Shown piece after piece: positions 52,628-61,670 of a DNA stretch of 64,000 nt. The stretch's first letter is position 1. The number at the start of each line of letters is the position of its first letter. The translations under genes and the position numbers were made by a program. Location: NCBI GenBank assembly GCA_016125385.1, contig WGLV01000012.1, forward strand, positions 1-64,000. The letters are read 5' to 3'. This stretch comes from a bacterium (GTDB lineage Bacteria; Hinthialibacterota; Hinthialibacteria; Hinthialibacterales; Hinthialibacteraceae). The notes beneath the pieces were generated by a model. That model saw nothing but the letters and a program-made list of their open reading frames with translations. It made no database searches and had not been told where the DNA came from.

Positions 52628-54136
52628 TCACTCCGCCGCGTCGTCGGGAGTGATGCGGAACTGGCGGCGTTTTGATTCGTCCAGCGTGATCGGCAGGCCG
52701 AGTTTGCTCCAGATTTCATCCACCTTCGCCTTGATGGAGGGCGACATAATGATGTCGGGCGGCCATTCGCGGTCGAAGCCCTCCTCGGGCCACTTGCGGG
52801 TGGCGTCGATGGCCATCTTGGAGCCGTAACGCGGATGCTCGGAGGAGTTGTCGAGGACGTCGACCGGCCCCATCACCATCTGGACGTCGCGTTGCGGCGC
52901 GACGTTATTCGCCACGCGCCAGAGCACCTCGCCGAAGTCGTGTACATTCACGTGTTCATCGACGAGGATGATGGTTTTGGTCAACGATAGCAGGCCGGTT
53001 CCCCAGATGGCGTGCGCGACCTTGAACGCCTGACCCGGGTAGGATTTTTTTACCGCGACGATGGCGAGGCTGTGAAAACCGCCTTCGACGGGCAGTTCCA
53101 GGTCGACGATCTCGGGAAAGGTCATCTGAATGAGCGGCAGAAAGATGCGCTCGGTGGCCTTGCCGAGAAAGGCGTCTTCCATCGGGGGAATGCCCACGAT
53201 GGTGGAGGGGTAGACGGCGTCGGCGGCGCGAGTGACGCAGGTGACGTGAAACACCGGGTAGGGCTCGGCGAGCGAATAGTACCCAGTGTGATCGCCGAAG
53301 GGGCCTTCCATGCGCTGCTCGAGCGGTTCGATGTAGCCTTCAAGCACGATCTCGGCATGCGCGGGGACTTCAACGTCGATGGTCTCGCAAGGGACCATTT
53401 CGACCGCCGCCTGGCGCAGAAAACCGGCGAACAGCATCTCGTCGATGTTGGGCGGCAGCGGCGCGGAGGCGGCGTATAGCAGCGCGGGGTCTCCGCCCAG
53501 CGCCACCGCGACCGGCATGCGCTTGTTCTGTTTGAAATACTCGCGGTAGTGAGACGCGCCCACCTTGTGAATCTGCCAGTGCATGCCGGTGGTGTGCGAG
53601 TCGAACACCTGGATGCGATACAGCCCGCAGTTGCGCAGTCCGGTGAGGGGATCGCGGGTGTAAACCTGTCCGAGAGTGATATACGGTCCGCCGTCTTTGG
53701 GCCAGCAGGTCATGATCGGCAGTTGATCGAGACGGGCCTGTTCGCCCTTCAGAACGACTTCCTTGCAGCGGCCGGTGGAGACCTTTTGCGGCGCATAACC
53801 GGCGAGCTCTTTCAGTTGAAACAACGCCTGAACTTTTTCCCACATCGTGCCGGGAGGTTTTTGAGTAATGAGCGCACGGATGCGCTCGGCGATTTCGTCA
53901 ATGGAATCGACGCCCAGCGCCATCGCCATGCGGCGTTCCGAGCCATAGGCGTTAATCAGCACGGGAACGTTGTAGCCCTCGGGATTAGTAAACAACAGCG
54001 CCGGGCCGCGCGCTTTGGAGACGCGATCGGTGATTTCGGTCATCTCAAGAAACGGAGATACGGGATGATCGATCTCGATCAGTTCGTTTTCGCGCTTGAG
54101 CCGATGGATGAAGTCTTTCAGGTTTCGATAGGCCAT
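52628..54136 (-). CDS. UbiD family decarboxylase
   Basis: Non-oxidative decarboxylase that uses prenylated FMN; family members act in ubiquinone or menaquinone synthesis or on aromatic acids. I start at the ATG at 54136 (MAYRNLKDFIHRLKRENELIEI), the usual N-terminus, rather than a GTG 30 codons upstream. It is 502 residues. Family blocks include PALLFTNPEGYNVPVLINAYGSERRMA, DGGPYITLGQVYTRDPLTG with cofactor and metal contacts, MHWQIHKVGASHYREYF, EGPFGDHTGYYSLAEPYPVFHVT and the late DEHVNVHDFGEVLWRVANN. No UbiX-type flavin prenyltransferase gene is adjacent. Which quinone or acid it acts on is not visible. Confidence 0.94.
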   Translation of the reverse strand: MAYRNLKDFIHRLKRENELIEIDHPVSPFLEMTEITDRVSKARGPALLFTNPEGYNVPVLINAYGSERRMAMALGVDSIDEIAERIRALITQKPPGTMWEKVQALFQLKELAGYAPQKVSTGRCKEVVLKGEQARLDQLPIMTCWPKDGGPYITLGQVYTRDPLTGLRNCGLYRIQVFDSHTTGMHWQIHKVGASHYREYFKQNKRMPVAVALGGDPALLYAASAPLPPNIDEMLFAGFLRQAAVEMVPCETIDVEVPAHAEIVLEGYIEPLEQRMEGPFGDHTGYYSLAEPYPVFHVTCVTRAADAVYPSTIVGIPPMEDAFLGKATERIFLPLIQMTFPEIVDLELPVEGGFHSLAIVAVKKSYPGQAFKVAHAIWGTGLLSLTKTIILVDEHVNVHDFGEVLWRVANNVAPQRDVQMVMGPVDVLDNSSEHPRYGSKMAIDATRKWPEEGFDREWPPDIIMSPSIKAKVDEIWSKLGLPITLDESKRRQFRITPDDAAE

Positions 54137-54273
54137 TTTTTCGCCGCCAACGTTTTTGGTCGAATCAGAAAAAGAGATGGATTTCGTACTGGATTCCATG
54201 AATTCGAATATTCGTGCGGGAATCACTTTTCAGCGATTCTCCGGCTCCATCGTGGATGCGAACGGGGTATGCG

Positions 54274-55623
54274 TCAAGTTGACGGCGCCGGTGGATTCAT
54301 GGTTTCCGGTTTCATGTTCCGCATGGGATTCACCCAGCGAGCGAGTTCAGGCGCGGCGAAAAGAATCAGCAGAGGAAGCGCCTGCTCGCGGAAGCGGAAA
54401 TTCGACATAGGGCCGGAAGACAGAATGACGAGATAGATCAACGCCAGCGCGGCGAAGGCGAGAAAAGCGAATCGAGCTCGTTCTGTGTGCGACGATCGCA
54501 ATAAGCGAGGGACGGATATCGATGCGGCGATGAGCGTCAGTAACGTCATCATCAGTTCGAACAAACGAGCCGTCAATCCGCCAATCGCCCAGATCAGGCC
54601 GGAAGCGCCCTGCTCGAAGCGCAACGCCGCGAGAATCGACGTAAGCGACATCGGGGTCGGCGCGTTGAGCGCCTCCAGCAGGCGGGTCGAGCCTGAATCG
54701 ATCCATAAACGCGCGAAGCCATGCGCGAACACGGCGGCGGTGGAGAGGGGACGCGCCCACAGAATTTCAATCGCGTGGCGAGTGAATTCACGGCGCATCG
54801 CCGGCGGCGTCAGGGTCTGGCTCGCCTGGTTCCATTCGCTCCACGCGTTTTCAACCCGCTCATCAACCGTGTCTCCGGCCGGCGTGGACGCGGCCTGCGC
54901 CCAGTATACGTACAGCAACGCGGCGGGGAGCTCGGAGACGTACCATTCGCCGTAGTGCGCGGCGTTGCGCGCGAGCCAACCGCCCTGTAACAGGGCGACT
55001 CCCAGCAGCATCAGCGCCGCCCGGCGCAACGCGGCGCGGCGGGAGGAGTGAGACAGCCACAGGCAAAACACGGCGGGGAGAAAAAGCCATACGGCGATGG
55101 GGCGAACGAGGGTCAACGCGCCCAGCAGAAAGCCCAGCGCAACATAACGCCAGCGGGAACCTTGCTGGAGCGCTTCATGCAAAAACCATAAGGATGAGAT
55201 GAGAATAAAGACGAACAGCGTTTCAGAGAGCAGGCTCAGGCTAAGCACGGCGGAGCCAGGATTCAGCCAGTACAGAAGCCAGGCGATCCACGCGGCGCGA
55301 GCGTTGAACAGGCGCCGGGCGAGCTCAAACAACATGACCGAGGCGAACGCGGAGAGCGCGGCCTGAACCACGGCGATTATTTTGAGGTGAAAGACGCCAA
55401 GCCAGTGGAATAACGCGAGAAATAACGAGTAACCGGGCGTCCGGAAGGTTTCCGGCGCCGAAGCGCGAGCAAACTCAAAGCGCTCAGCGAGCGATTGAGC
55501 CAGCAGGAGATATTCTCGGGAATCGGAGGAGACGAGGGCGTGAGGCGCGATGGCGATCAGCGCGCAACGGGACAACCAGAACGCGGTGAACAGGAAAAGG
55601 CATCCCCTCGTCCCGGAGGTCAT
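54274..55623 (-). CDS. GT-C type membrane glycosyltransferase, PMT/ArnT-like
   Basis: 449 residues and about 10-11 helices. The first outside loop has SSDSREYLLLAQSLAERFEF and then ETFRTPGYSLFLALFHWLG. This matches the D-x-x-x-Y motif and the TPGYP-like segment of GT39/GT83 proteins that use polyprenyl-phosphate sugars. The first ATG (55623) is 4 bp after the stop of the SnoaL-like gene, so translation is probably coupled. The acceptor is unknown. Confidence 0.72.
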   Translation of the reverse strand: MTSGTRGCLFLFTAFWLSRCALIAIAPHALVSSDSREYLLLAQSLAERFEFARASAPETFRTPGYSLFLALFHWLGVFHLKIIAVVQAALSAFASVMLFELARRLFNARAAWIAWLLYWLNPGSAVLSLSLLSETLFVFILISSLWFLHEALQQGSRWRYVALGFLLGALTLVRPIAVWLFLPAVFCLWLSHSSRRAALRRAALMLLGVALLQGGWLARNAAHYGEWYVSELPAALLYVYWAQAASTPAGDTVDERVENAWSEWNQASQTLTPPAMRREFTRHAIEILWARPLSTAAVFAHGFARLWIDSGSTRLLEALNAPTPMSLTSILAALRFEQGASGLIWAIGGLTARLFELMMTLLTLIAASISVPRLLRSSHTERARFAFLAFAALALIYLVILSSGPMSNFRFREQALPLLILFAAPELARWVNPMRNMKPETMNPPAPST

Positions 55624-55627
55624 CGCC

Positions 55628-56356
55628 CTATTGGGGCTGGACGTTATAAATCACCCAGCGCCCATGCTCCAGTTTGAGGCGATAGAGATCAACTTCTTCG
55701 CGCGCGGGTTTGGGGCCTGATTTCACCGACTTGACCGCGGTGACTTCGGCTTCGCCGCCGATCACGTCGCTGGAGTCGATCCGTTCGAAAGTGACGCGCA
55801 GGCCGCCCTGGCCGAGGTGTTGCTGGTATGAGGCGTGGCGGGCGTCGATATACTGCTGGCGGTCGATGCGCATGAAATCGCTGCTGAAACAGTCGAATTC
55901 CGCGCCAAATTTCTGTTGATTCCAGCATTCGATGTAGCGCTGGACGACCTCTTCGGGTTTGAAGCCGACGATATGCTGAACTTTCTTTTCTTCCGGCTGT
56001 TCTTCGAGTTCTTCTTCAGGAATTTCTTCGGCGCCGTGCGTACCCAGTTTGACGCCCGCTTTCAGCTTGGGTTCGGCTTTATGCTGATTTTTATTCTTCG
56101 ATTTAGACAGATAGGAGTCGAGTGGACGATCGGCGATCGTCATCTTGCGCAACTGATGAACGCGCTCGGTTTCCTGATCGAGTTTTTCGACCAGCCTGAT
56201 CACGACGTCCCGTTCTTCGCCCGATAACACGTGACCCGCATTGGCCAGTAGTTTCTGCAGGGCGGCGGATTGCTCATGAGACAGGACTTTGACGTCGCTC
56301 GCGACGCCTCCATCGTCAATTTTATAACGTGGCTGTTCTTCAGGATTTACGTTCAT
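55628..56356 (-). CDS. hypothetical protein with C-terminal SnoaL-like domain
   Basis: 242 residues without signal or membrane segments. Residues 1-125 are charged, with a helical region (LQKLLANAGHVLSGEERDVVIRLVEKLDQE) and a Lys/Glu-rich linker. Residues from about 127 to the end form an NTF2/SnoaL-like domain: VVQRYIECWNQQKFGAEFDCFSSDF, then beta strands ending DLYRLKLEHGRWVIYNVQP. Such domains bind small ligands or serve as dimerisation modules; no catalytic residues can be picked out. It is directly followed by the GT-C gene. Confidence 0.65.
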   Translation of the reverse strand: MNVNPEEQPRYKIDDGGVASDVKVLSHEQSAALQKLLANAGHVLSGEERDVVIRLVEKLDQETERVHQLRKMTIADRPLDSYLSKSKNKNQHKAEPKLKAGVKLGTHGAEEIPEEELEEQPEEKKVQHIVGFKPEEVVQRYIECWNQQKFGAEFDCFSSDFMRIDRQQYIDARHASYQQHLGQGGLRVTFERIDSSDVIGGEAEVTAVKSVKSGPKPAREEVDLYRLKLEHGRWVIYNVQPQ

Positions 56357-56516
56357 AACAGTTCCTTGATACCGCTCAGTACAAAGCGTTTACTATCATA
56401 TCGGAAAACCATTACGGTTCAACCGGACTGGTTTTGTTTCACTTAAGTCGATCGGCGCTTTCTTTCGGTTATTGCGTCGCAATTGCCGATATTCCGAGAT
56501 GGCGTCGCATACGCTG

Positions 56517-58352
56517 CTATCTGATTTGTGAACCGCGCGCGTACGCCGGCGCGGGCGGCTCGACTGGAAATCGAGCTTCACGCCGAGTGACGTCGAGCGG
56601 AATCGCGCCGTCCCGTTCATCCCGCCCCGCGATGGAATCAAACCGCACCCATGCCTCGCCTTCGGCGGTTGAGACGAAGAACAGGGTTAATAATGAGGCC
56701 TCCACGTCACGCAACGCGCCGGGTTCAGCGGCCTTAATTTGCTGGCTGGTGAGTTTTCCGTTCTCGTTCGCATGAGAAGGCGCGTCGAAATGAGTCTGAA
56801 TGGGCGCGCGCGGGTTCCACGCGGCGCCGGGCGTCATGCCGAGAAATTTCAGGGTATCGCGTGAAAAAGAAAGATCGAAATCAAGCGTCTGAATCCGGCT
56901 GGCGTGACGCGCGGTGAGATCGAAACGGAACACGCCCCGCTTGTTTGAATCGTCGCCGGGGTTATCGACCTTGGAGGCCTGTTTGAGCCAGACCAGACTC
57001 AGTTCGGGTTGAATGGGTTCCAGTTTGACGGTCACGGCGGGCGTTTCGGTAGTCAACAGAAAAGGATAACGCAACGCGGCGTCTTCAAAGTAAAAGCGTT
57101 TGACGCGGATCTCAGCCGTGGCGGAAGTGACGCCCGCCACCGGGGCGACCGCGATCATCGCCGCGTCTCCGCCGCCGTTGGCGCCGCTGAAGATAGACGA
57201 GGCTCCGGTTCCATGCACGGTGAGGATCCCCTTTTTTTCATCGAGCGATTTATGAATCTGCGGCGCGGAAATCTCGCGGCTCCACCATGAGCCGACGCGG
57301 ACCTGATCGGGATCGAGCCGCAGCCGTTTGGGATTAAATTCGATCTCGGCCCAGAAGCGGGCCATGTTTTCAGCCCGGTCGACGTACAGCGTGAGATATT
57401 TCGCGGGGCCGGCGGGGTCGAGCAGCAGCGTTTCCGGTTGAAACGCGACCTGGGTGTTCCAGCCGGCGGGGAACCACTGCGGCGCTTCGTCGGCGGGAAT
57501 CCATTCCAGATCGACGGCGGCGTCGCGGGTCAGCGGCTCGGTGGGAATCTCGGGCGCGCCGCCGCAGGCGTGGATGACGCCGAACACATCGAGAATATAA
57601 AAGCCCGCGCCGAAAGGCGACGGTTCGAGGTCGATGGCCAGCCCGTCGCCCAGCTCGGGCGTGTTTTTCTGAAGGGCGGCGTTTTTGCGCGTGACGAAAT
57701 AGACTCTGGATTTCCGGGTCAGCACCGCGACGTCGGAGCCAATGACTTCCACATCGACGGCCGTATCGTTTTTGAGTTTGAGGCCATCCAGCGATTCAGG
57801 CGAGCGCGGCCCGGCGCAGGCTACGCCGCCGTCTTCAAACAAGATCCAAAGCTGGCTCTTGACCGGGTCGTATTCGAGATCGGCGATGCGGCGTCCTTTT
57901 TTCAGCGAGGCGGGGTAGGCCAGCTGGGGGGGGCGGCCGATCTGGCGAATGTAGTCGTCAACCGCCATCCAGCCGCCCAGGCCGCCGGGCGTCATGGCGA
58001 GGGCGGAGGCGGTCTGATTGGGCGCGGTGTCGACCGGGATGGGGTGGGCGGCGCCCATCGGCAGAATCATGCCGTTTTTGAGGAGCTGATAACCGCCGGT
58101 GGAGTCGGCTTCCATATCGATGAACTGAATCGAATCGGGCGATTCCATCCAGGGGCGCACGATGGCGGGGTCGCGGACCTCGCCCTCCGCGGTGCGGGTC
58201 AGGCCGATGATTCCACCCCAGCGATCCTGAATGAGAAAGGTAGCGGCGCGTGGCGCGGCGGACGCCAGGCATAGCAGAAGCGGAAGCGCGATTCGGAAAA
58301 AGAACGCGCCGAGGGCTAAACTATGAGGAACCGGCTTCCGACAATGGAACAT
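56517..58352 (-). CDS. secreted protein with beta-propeller-like N-terminus and two cohesin-like domains
   Basis: 611 residues. The signal peptide is at 1-36 (ending APRAA). Residues 40-290 carry repeated strands of the type GLAIDLEPSPFGAGFYILDVFGVIHACGGA, which suggest a propeller. Two regions, about 312-435 and 450-590, have the cohesin-like pattern of hydrophobic strands (FWAEIEFNPKRLRLDPDQV ... ; LDFDLSFSRDTLKFLGMTPGA ...). Dockerin partners are not seen here. The start at 58352 has no clear ribosome site and lies 10 bp from the divergent start at 58362, so the two promoters would have to overlap the opposite genes. A surface-display role is inferred. Confidence 0.62.
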   Translation of the reverse strand: MFHCRKPVPHSLALGAFFFRIALPLLLCLASAAPRAATFLIQDRWGGIIGLTRTAEGEVRDPAIVRPWMESPDSIQFIDMEADSTGGYQLLKNGMILPMGAAHPIPVDTAPNQTASALAMTPGGLGGWMAVDDYIRQIGRPPQLAYPASLKKGRRIADLEYDPVKSQLWILFEDGGVACAGPRSPESLDGLKLKNDTAVDVEVIGSDVAVLTRKSRVYFVTRKNAALQKNTPELGDGLAIDLEPSPFGAGFYILDVFGVIHACGGAPEIPTEPLTRDAAVDLEWIPADEAPQWFPAGWNTQVAFQPETLLLDPAGPAKYLTLYVDRAENMARFWAEIEFNPKRLRLDPDQVRVGSWWSREISAPQIHKSLDEKKGILTVHGTGASSIFSGANGGGDAAMIAVAPVAGVTSATAEIRVKRFYFEDAALRYPFLLTTETPAVTVKLEPIQPELSLVWLKQASKVDNPGDDSNKRGVFRFDLTARHASRIQTLDFDLSFSRDTLKFLGMTPGAAWNPRAPIQTHFDAPSHANENGKLTSQQIKAAEPGALRDVEASLLTLFFVSTAEGEAWVRFDSIAGRDERDGAIPLDVTRREARFPVEPPAPAYARGSQIR

Positions 58353-58361
58353 AGGAGAACG

Positions 58362-58973
58362 ATGCGCCTGATAATCTCAACGCTGATTCTGCTTGGATTC
58401 GGATTCATCCAGCCCGCGATGGCGCTGGATCGGATCACGCTGGATTTTGGCGATATCTTTCTCGGGACCGAGAAGGAATATCATGAGTTTCGCTATACTT
58501 TCGCCCGCTTCGGATACGATAACGTCATCCCGCGATGGTGGATCCGCAAGTGGGAAAAGGACGTCGATCAACTGGTATCGGCGGAGGACCTGAAAAAGTA
58601 CCCTCCGCGCGGCATGAATACTATATCTGGATATCAAGTAAACGTCACATCCAATCCACCCGCCGAAACAAGTCACTTGGAATTGTACCCTCCCCGCGAT
58701 CATTTCTGGATGGAGAGCGGACGGTATTTACGAGGATACCTGGTCAATCAGACGGAGGAAGGACATCAGCATCTTGTTGTTGAAATATCGTATTACGACA
58801 AGGACGGAAAGGTGATTTTCCGCCATCGAACCGAGGTGTTCAACGTGTTTCCCAAGACGATGAAGCCGTTCATCATCGACGCGCGGTTTGTGCCCTGGCG
58901 CAACGTGGTGAAGATGAACGTCACCGTGGTGGGCGGCGAAAGCATGAACACCGGAGACCAGGAGAAAGGTTGA
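58362..58973 (+). CDS. hypothetical secreted protein
   Basis: I do not recognise a family. AGGAG 4 nt before the ATG at 58362 sets the start; the open frame extends 13 codons upstream. A signal peptide (about 1-21, ending PAMA-LD) is followed by 182 residues. The first half is aromatic- and charge-rich; the second half (LRGYLVNQTEEGHQHLVVEISYYDKDGKVIFR ... VVKMNVTVVGG) reads like a beta-sandwich. It is convergent with the DHH phosphoesterase gene, whose end lies 6 bp away. Confidence 0.65.
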   Translation: MRLIISTLILLGFGFIQPAMALDRITLDFGDIFLGTEKEYHEFRYTFARFGYDNVIPRWWIRKWEKDVDQLVSAEDLKKYPPRGMNTISGYQVNVTSNPPAETSHLELYPPRDHFWMESGRYLRGYLVNQTEEGHQHLVVEISYYDKDGKVIFRHRTEVFNVFPKTMKPFIIDARFVPWRNVVKMNVTVVGGESMNTGDQEKG

Positions 58974-58979
58974 ACCGGT

Positions 58980-59987
58980 TCAATCGAATGCGCCGGCGTC
59001 GACGTGTTCGGCGACTTTTTCCACTACCTGTTTTTTGACTTGCTCCAGCGTTCCACCGATCAGGGCGCCCGCCGCGCGGACATGCCCGCCGCCGCCGAAC
59101 GCCTGCGCGATCTCGACAATGCTGTACGGTTCTTTGGCTCGCCAGCTGACTTTGACCTTTCCACCGGGTAGTTCGCGCAAATACACGCCCACGCGCACGC
59201 CCTCAATGTTGCGGGTCAGGTCTGAGAAGCCGTCGTCGTCGTCTTCATCGGCGCCGCTGCGCTCCATCATGGCGAGGGTTGTACACATGAATCCCACGCG
59301 GCCATCGAACAGCACTTCGGCGTTCTGAAAGGCTTCCGACATCAGGCGCATGCGCGCGAAGCGCATCGTGCCGAAGACGGGCTGGTAGACCTCGGCGGGT
59401 TTGACGCCGGCGGCGAGGCATTCCGCCGCGATCAGGTGGGCCTCTTCGGTGGTGTTGGGCAGATGGAAGTTGATGGTGTCGACGATCAGGCCGAGGTAAA
59501 GCGCCTCGGCGATTTCTCTGGTCAGTTTCAGACTTAAAAAGCGTAAAAAACGATGAAGCAACACCGTGGTCGAAGAGGCGCTGGAATCGACGATTCGCAG
59601 CCCGGGAAAATCGCCCACGGCGGGGTGATGGTCGATGCAGGCCTTGGTGGCGGGGTGAGCCGCGAAGAGATCGCCGACCTTGCCGAGGCGGTTCCATGCG
59701 CCGGCGTCGAGCATGACGAGCAGATTGCGGCCGGCGAGGTCGACTTCATCCACGCCGAGCTGAAGGATCTCGCCAGGCTTGCAGAACAATTCCAGCTGGC
59801 GGCCCGCCGGATGAGCCATCACGCAGGAGACCTCTTTGCCTATGTCTTTCATCATTCGCGAAAACGCCAGTACCGAGCCGATGGCGTCGCCGTCGGGGTG
59901 GATGTGGCTGGAGACGGCGATATTGGGCAGGCGCTCGATCAATTCGATCAGGCGCGCCCACAGGGTGGAGAGGTTTTCTTCAGGCAA
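58980..59987 (-). CDS. nrnA: DHH family phosphoesterase, oligoribonuclease NrnA-like
   Basis: Predicted to degrade short oligonucleotides and 3'-phosphoadenosine 5'-phosphate in the cytoplasm. 335 residues. I place the start at TTG 59987: AAGGAG lies 8 nt upstream and homology begins there; an open frame runs 202 codons further but overlaps the divergent DUF309 gene. The DHH domain has HIHPDGDAIGS and the DHH motif in CIDHHPAVGDF. The C-terminal DHHA1 domain includes VSWRAKEPYSIVEIAQAFGGGGHVRAAG with the substrate-binding GGGH. The name follows the family; c-di-AMP hydrolysis (GdpP-like) is less likely, as no membrane or GGDEF part exists. Confidence 0.93.
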   Translation of the reverse strand: MPEENLSTLWARLIELIERLPNIAVSSHIHPDGDAIGSVLAFSRMMKDIGKEVSCVMAHPAGRQLELFCKPGEILQLGVDEVDLAGRNLLVMLDAGAWNRLGKVGDLFAAHPATKACIDHHPAVGDFPGLRIVDSSASSTTVLLHRFLRFLSLKLTREIAEALYLGLIVDTINFHLPNTTEEAHLIAAECLAAGVKPAEVYQPVFGTMRFARMRLMSEAFQNAEVLFDGRVGFMCTTLAMMERSGADEDDDDGFSDLTRNIEGVRVGVYLRELPGGKVKVSWRAKEPYSIVEIAQAFGGGGHVRAAGALIGGTLEQVKKQVVEKVAEHVDAGAFD

Positions 59988-60146
59988 GGTTCCGGCTCCT
60001 TTCGGCTGGTCAAAGTCTGGTGGGAGTATAGCGGCGGCAAGGCGGAAAGGGACGGGCCGCCCGGCGCGCGGCGGACGGCGGGATTTACACCCGGTCGGGG
60101 GAAGGTACGCTTTTCTAATCCATAGGACGGAAACGATCTTCCACTC

Positions 60147-60695
60147 ATGAAAACGCCCGAACGGCTGGTTCCGCATCGCCCTTTTCCCGCGTACGCCTTC
60201 ATCCCCGGCAAGACGCCTCATCCGGTGCGCGATCCGCGCGGGCACAGCTATGGCCACGTTCCCGATCCGGCGGAGCCGCTGTCCGTTAAAAACTGGCGGG
60301 AGAACGAGCTTTACCTCTATGGAATCGACCTGTTCAACCACGGCTATTACTGGGAAGCGCACGAGGCGTGGGAGGATGTGTGGAACGCGACCGGCCATGA
60401 GAAGCATCCCGCGCGGTTCTGCAAGGCGCTGATTCAGTTCACCGCCGTAGGGGTGAAAGCACTGGAGGGGCGCATTCTGGGGGTGCGGACGCTGAGCAAG
60501 TGCGCCAAGCGCGGCTTCGTCAGCCTGTCGCTGGAACTGCTGCCGCCGGATGGCCGTTACCTGGGGCTGAGCCTGGCGGCGTTGATTCGCCATACGAATC
60601 AGATCTACCTTGCCAGTCAGAGCCAGCCTTCCGCCGCGAAGGCCATGCTGGGTTTTGTGCTGGAGTTAAAACAGGACGAAACGAGCCGCGATTGA
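60147..60695 (+). CDS. DUF309 domain protein
   Basis: 182 residues. The core YLYGIDLFNHGYYWEAHEAWEDVWNATGHEKHPARFCKALIQFTAVGVKALEG is the DUF309 signature, an all-helical domain with conserved HExWE-like residues whose chemistry is unknown. The first 45 residues, rich in Pro and His, are unusual. The ATG at 60147 is the first in frame, with a weak ribosome site. It is divergent from the DHH phosphoesterase, with 159 bp between them. Confidence 0.85.
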   Translation: MKTPERLVPHRPFPAYAFIPGKTPHPVRDPRGHSYGHVPDPAEPLSVKNWRENELYLYGIDLFNHGYYWEAHEAWEDVWNATGHEKHPARFCKALIQFTAVGVKALEGRILGVRTLSKCAKRGFVSLSLELLPPDGRYLGLSLAALIRHTNQIYLASQSQPSAAKAMLGFVLELKQDETSRD

Positions 60696-60827
60696 CGGTG
60701 TGAAGCGTTGTCTTGACGCGCGTCGATGGAGTTGAGGGAATAATACCGGTCCATCACACGCACCAAGGCGGTTTTCAACATGAATAGAGCTTGGAGCGGA
60801 TGTGTGAGCAGGTCAAAAAAACATTGC

Positions 60828-60857
60828 TTGACCTTCTTCAATTTCCTGTGTGAGAAT
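60828..60857 (+). promoter_or_regulatory. possible promoter of the pseudopilin gene
   Basis: TTGACC (60828-60833) and GAGAAT (60852-60857) are 18 bp apart, with TGT just before the -10 box. It would give a leader of about 80 nt to the ATG at 60940. Confidence 0.45.
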
Positions 60858-60939
60858 AGGCGGCATCCGGCAATCTGTAGTATTGTGATGAATTATGTCG
60901 ATGAACTATGCGCTGACTAAAACGGGGAGGATGTTTTTC

Positions 60940-61548
60940 ATGGGTTTTAAACGCGGATTTACTCTGATCGAACTGCTGATCGTCGTGGCGATTATCGGGA
61001 TTCTGGCGGCGATCGCCGTGCCGAATTTTCTGAACGCGCAGATCCGCGCGAAAGTGGCGCGATGCGTATCCGACATGAAGACATTGGAAACCGCACTGGA
61101 GATGTACCGTCTCGACGCGGGAAGTTACCCGATTTATTACGGACAGACGCCGAACGTTCTGCGATGGTACGTGCTGACTTCGCCGATCGCATACATCGGC
61201 TCCGTACCCACGGACCCGTTTTTTTCGGTCACGTCGGAGGACGCCGCGCAATGGGGATCGGCGTACGATCTGACGGCGATCAACCTCGCCCGGGATAATT
61301 ACGACTGGGATTGCCTGTGGGGCGCTTACTATCGAATCAACGCCTGGGGGCCTGACGGACGAAACGACTGGGGCGGATGCCGCGCGACCCGCAGCGGGAG
61401 GCAGGGATCGTTCGGCTGCCCGAACGGGGTGCCGAATTTTCTGTATCAGTCGTCGAACGGATTGGTCAGCGACGGCGACATCGTGTGGCTGGGGCCGAAG
61501 ACGGGCCGCCGCAAAAAACCGGACTGCAAGATTCCTAATGGGATATAA
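60940..61548 (+). CDS. type II secretion-like pseudopilin (GspG type)
   Basis: Short prepilin leader MGFKRG, then FTLIELLIVVAIIGILAAIA with the cleavage Gly and Glu at +5, then the GspG-like VPNFLNAQIRAKVARCVSDMKTLETALEMYRLDAGSYP. 202 residues. GGGGAGG lies 9 nt before the ATG at 60940; nearer ATGs do not fit. The C-terminal half (FLYQSSNGLVSDGDIVWL) is shared in outline with the protein at 51160. It is a lone gene without secretion ATPase or secretin neighbours, as is common in lineages with many scattered pseudopilins. It should be processed by a prepilin peptidase and sit in the inner membrane or a pseudopilus. Confidence 0.9.
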   Translation: MGFKRGFTLIELLIVVAIIGILAAIAVPNFLNAQIRAKVARCVSDMKTLETALEMYRLDAGSYPIYYGQTPNVLRWYVLTSPIAYIGSVPTDPFFSVTSEDAAQWGSAYDLTAINLARDNYDWDCLWGAYYRINAWGPDGRNDWGGCRATRSGRQGSFGCPNGVPNFLYQSSNGLVSDGDIVWLGPKTGRRKKPDCKIPNGI

Positions 61549-61655
61549 AGCGTTTTCTCACAGGGCGGGCGATGGTTTCAATCGCCCCGTGGATTTTGTC
61601 TTTGACGCCCCCCTTCGGCCAGAGAAACAGCAGCCGGCGGGGGGCGTATCATGTA

Positions 61656-61664
61656 TGGTATAAT
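61656..61664 (+). promoter_or_regulatory. extended -10 promoter placed for leaderless transcription of nfo
   Basis: TGGTATAAT is a perfect TGn extended -10 box, with TATAAT at 61659-61664. The nfo ATG is at 61671, 7 nt after it, which is the expected transcription start. No -35 box is recognisable and no ribosome site exists between. Confidence 0.7.
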
Positions 61665-61670
61665 CAACTC

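Noticed and set aside
59988-60593. A 202-codon N-terminal extension of the DHH phosphoesterase
   Set aside because: It lies antisense to the DUF309 gene; a TTG with an AAGGAG site at the homology boundary explains the real start.
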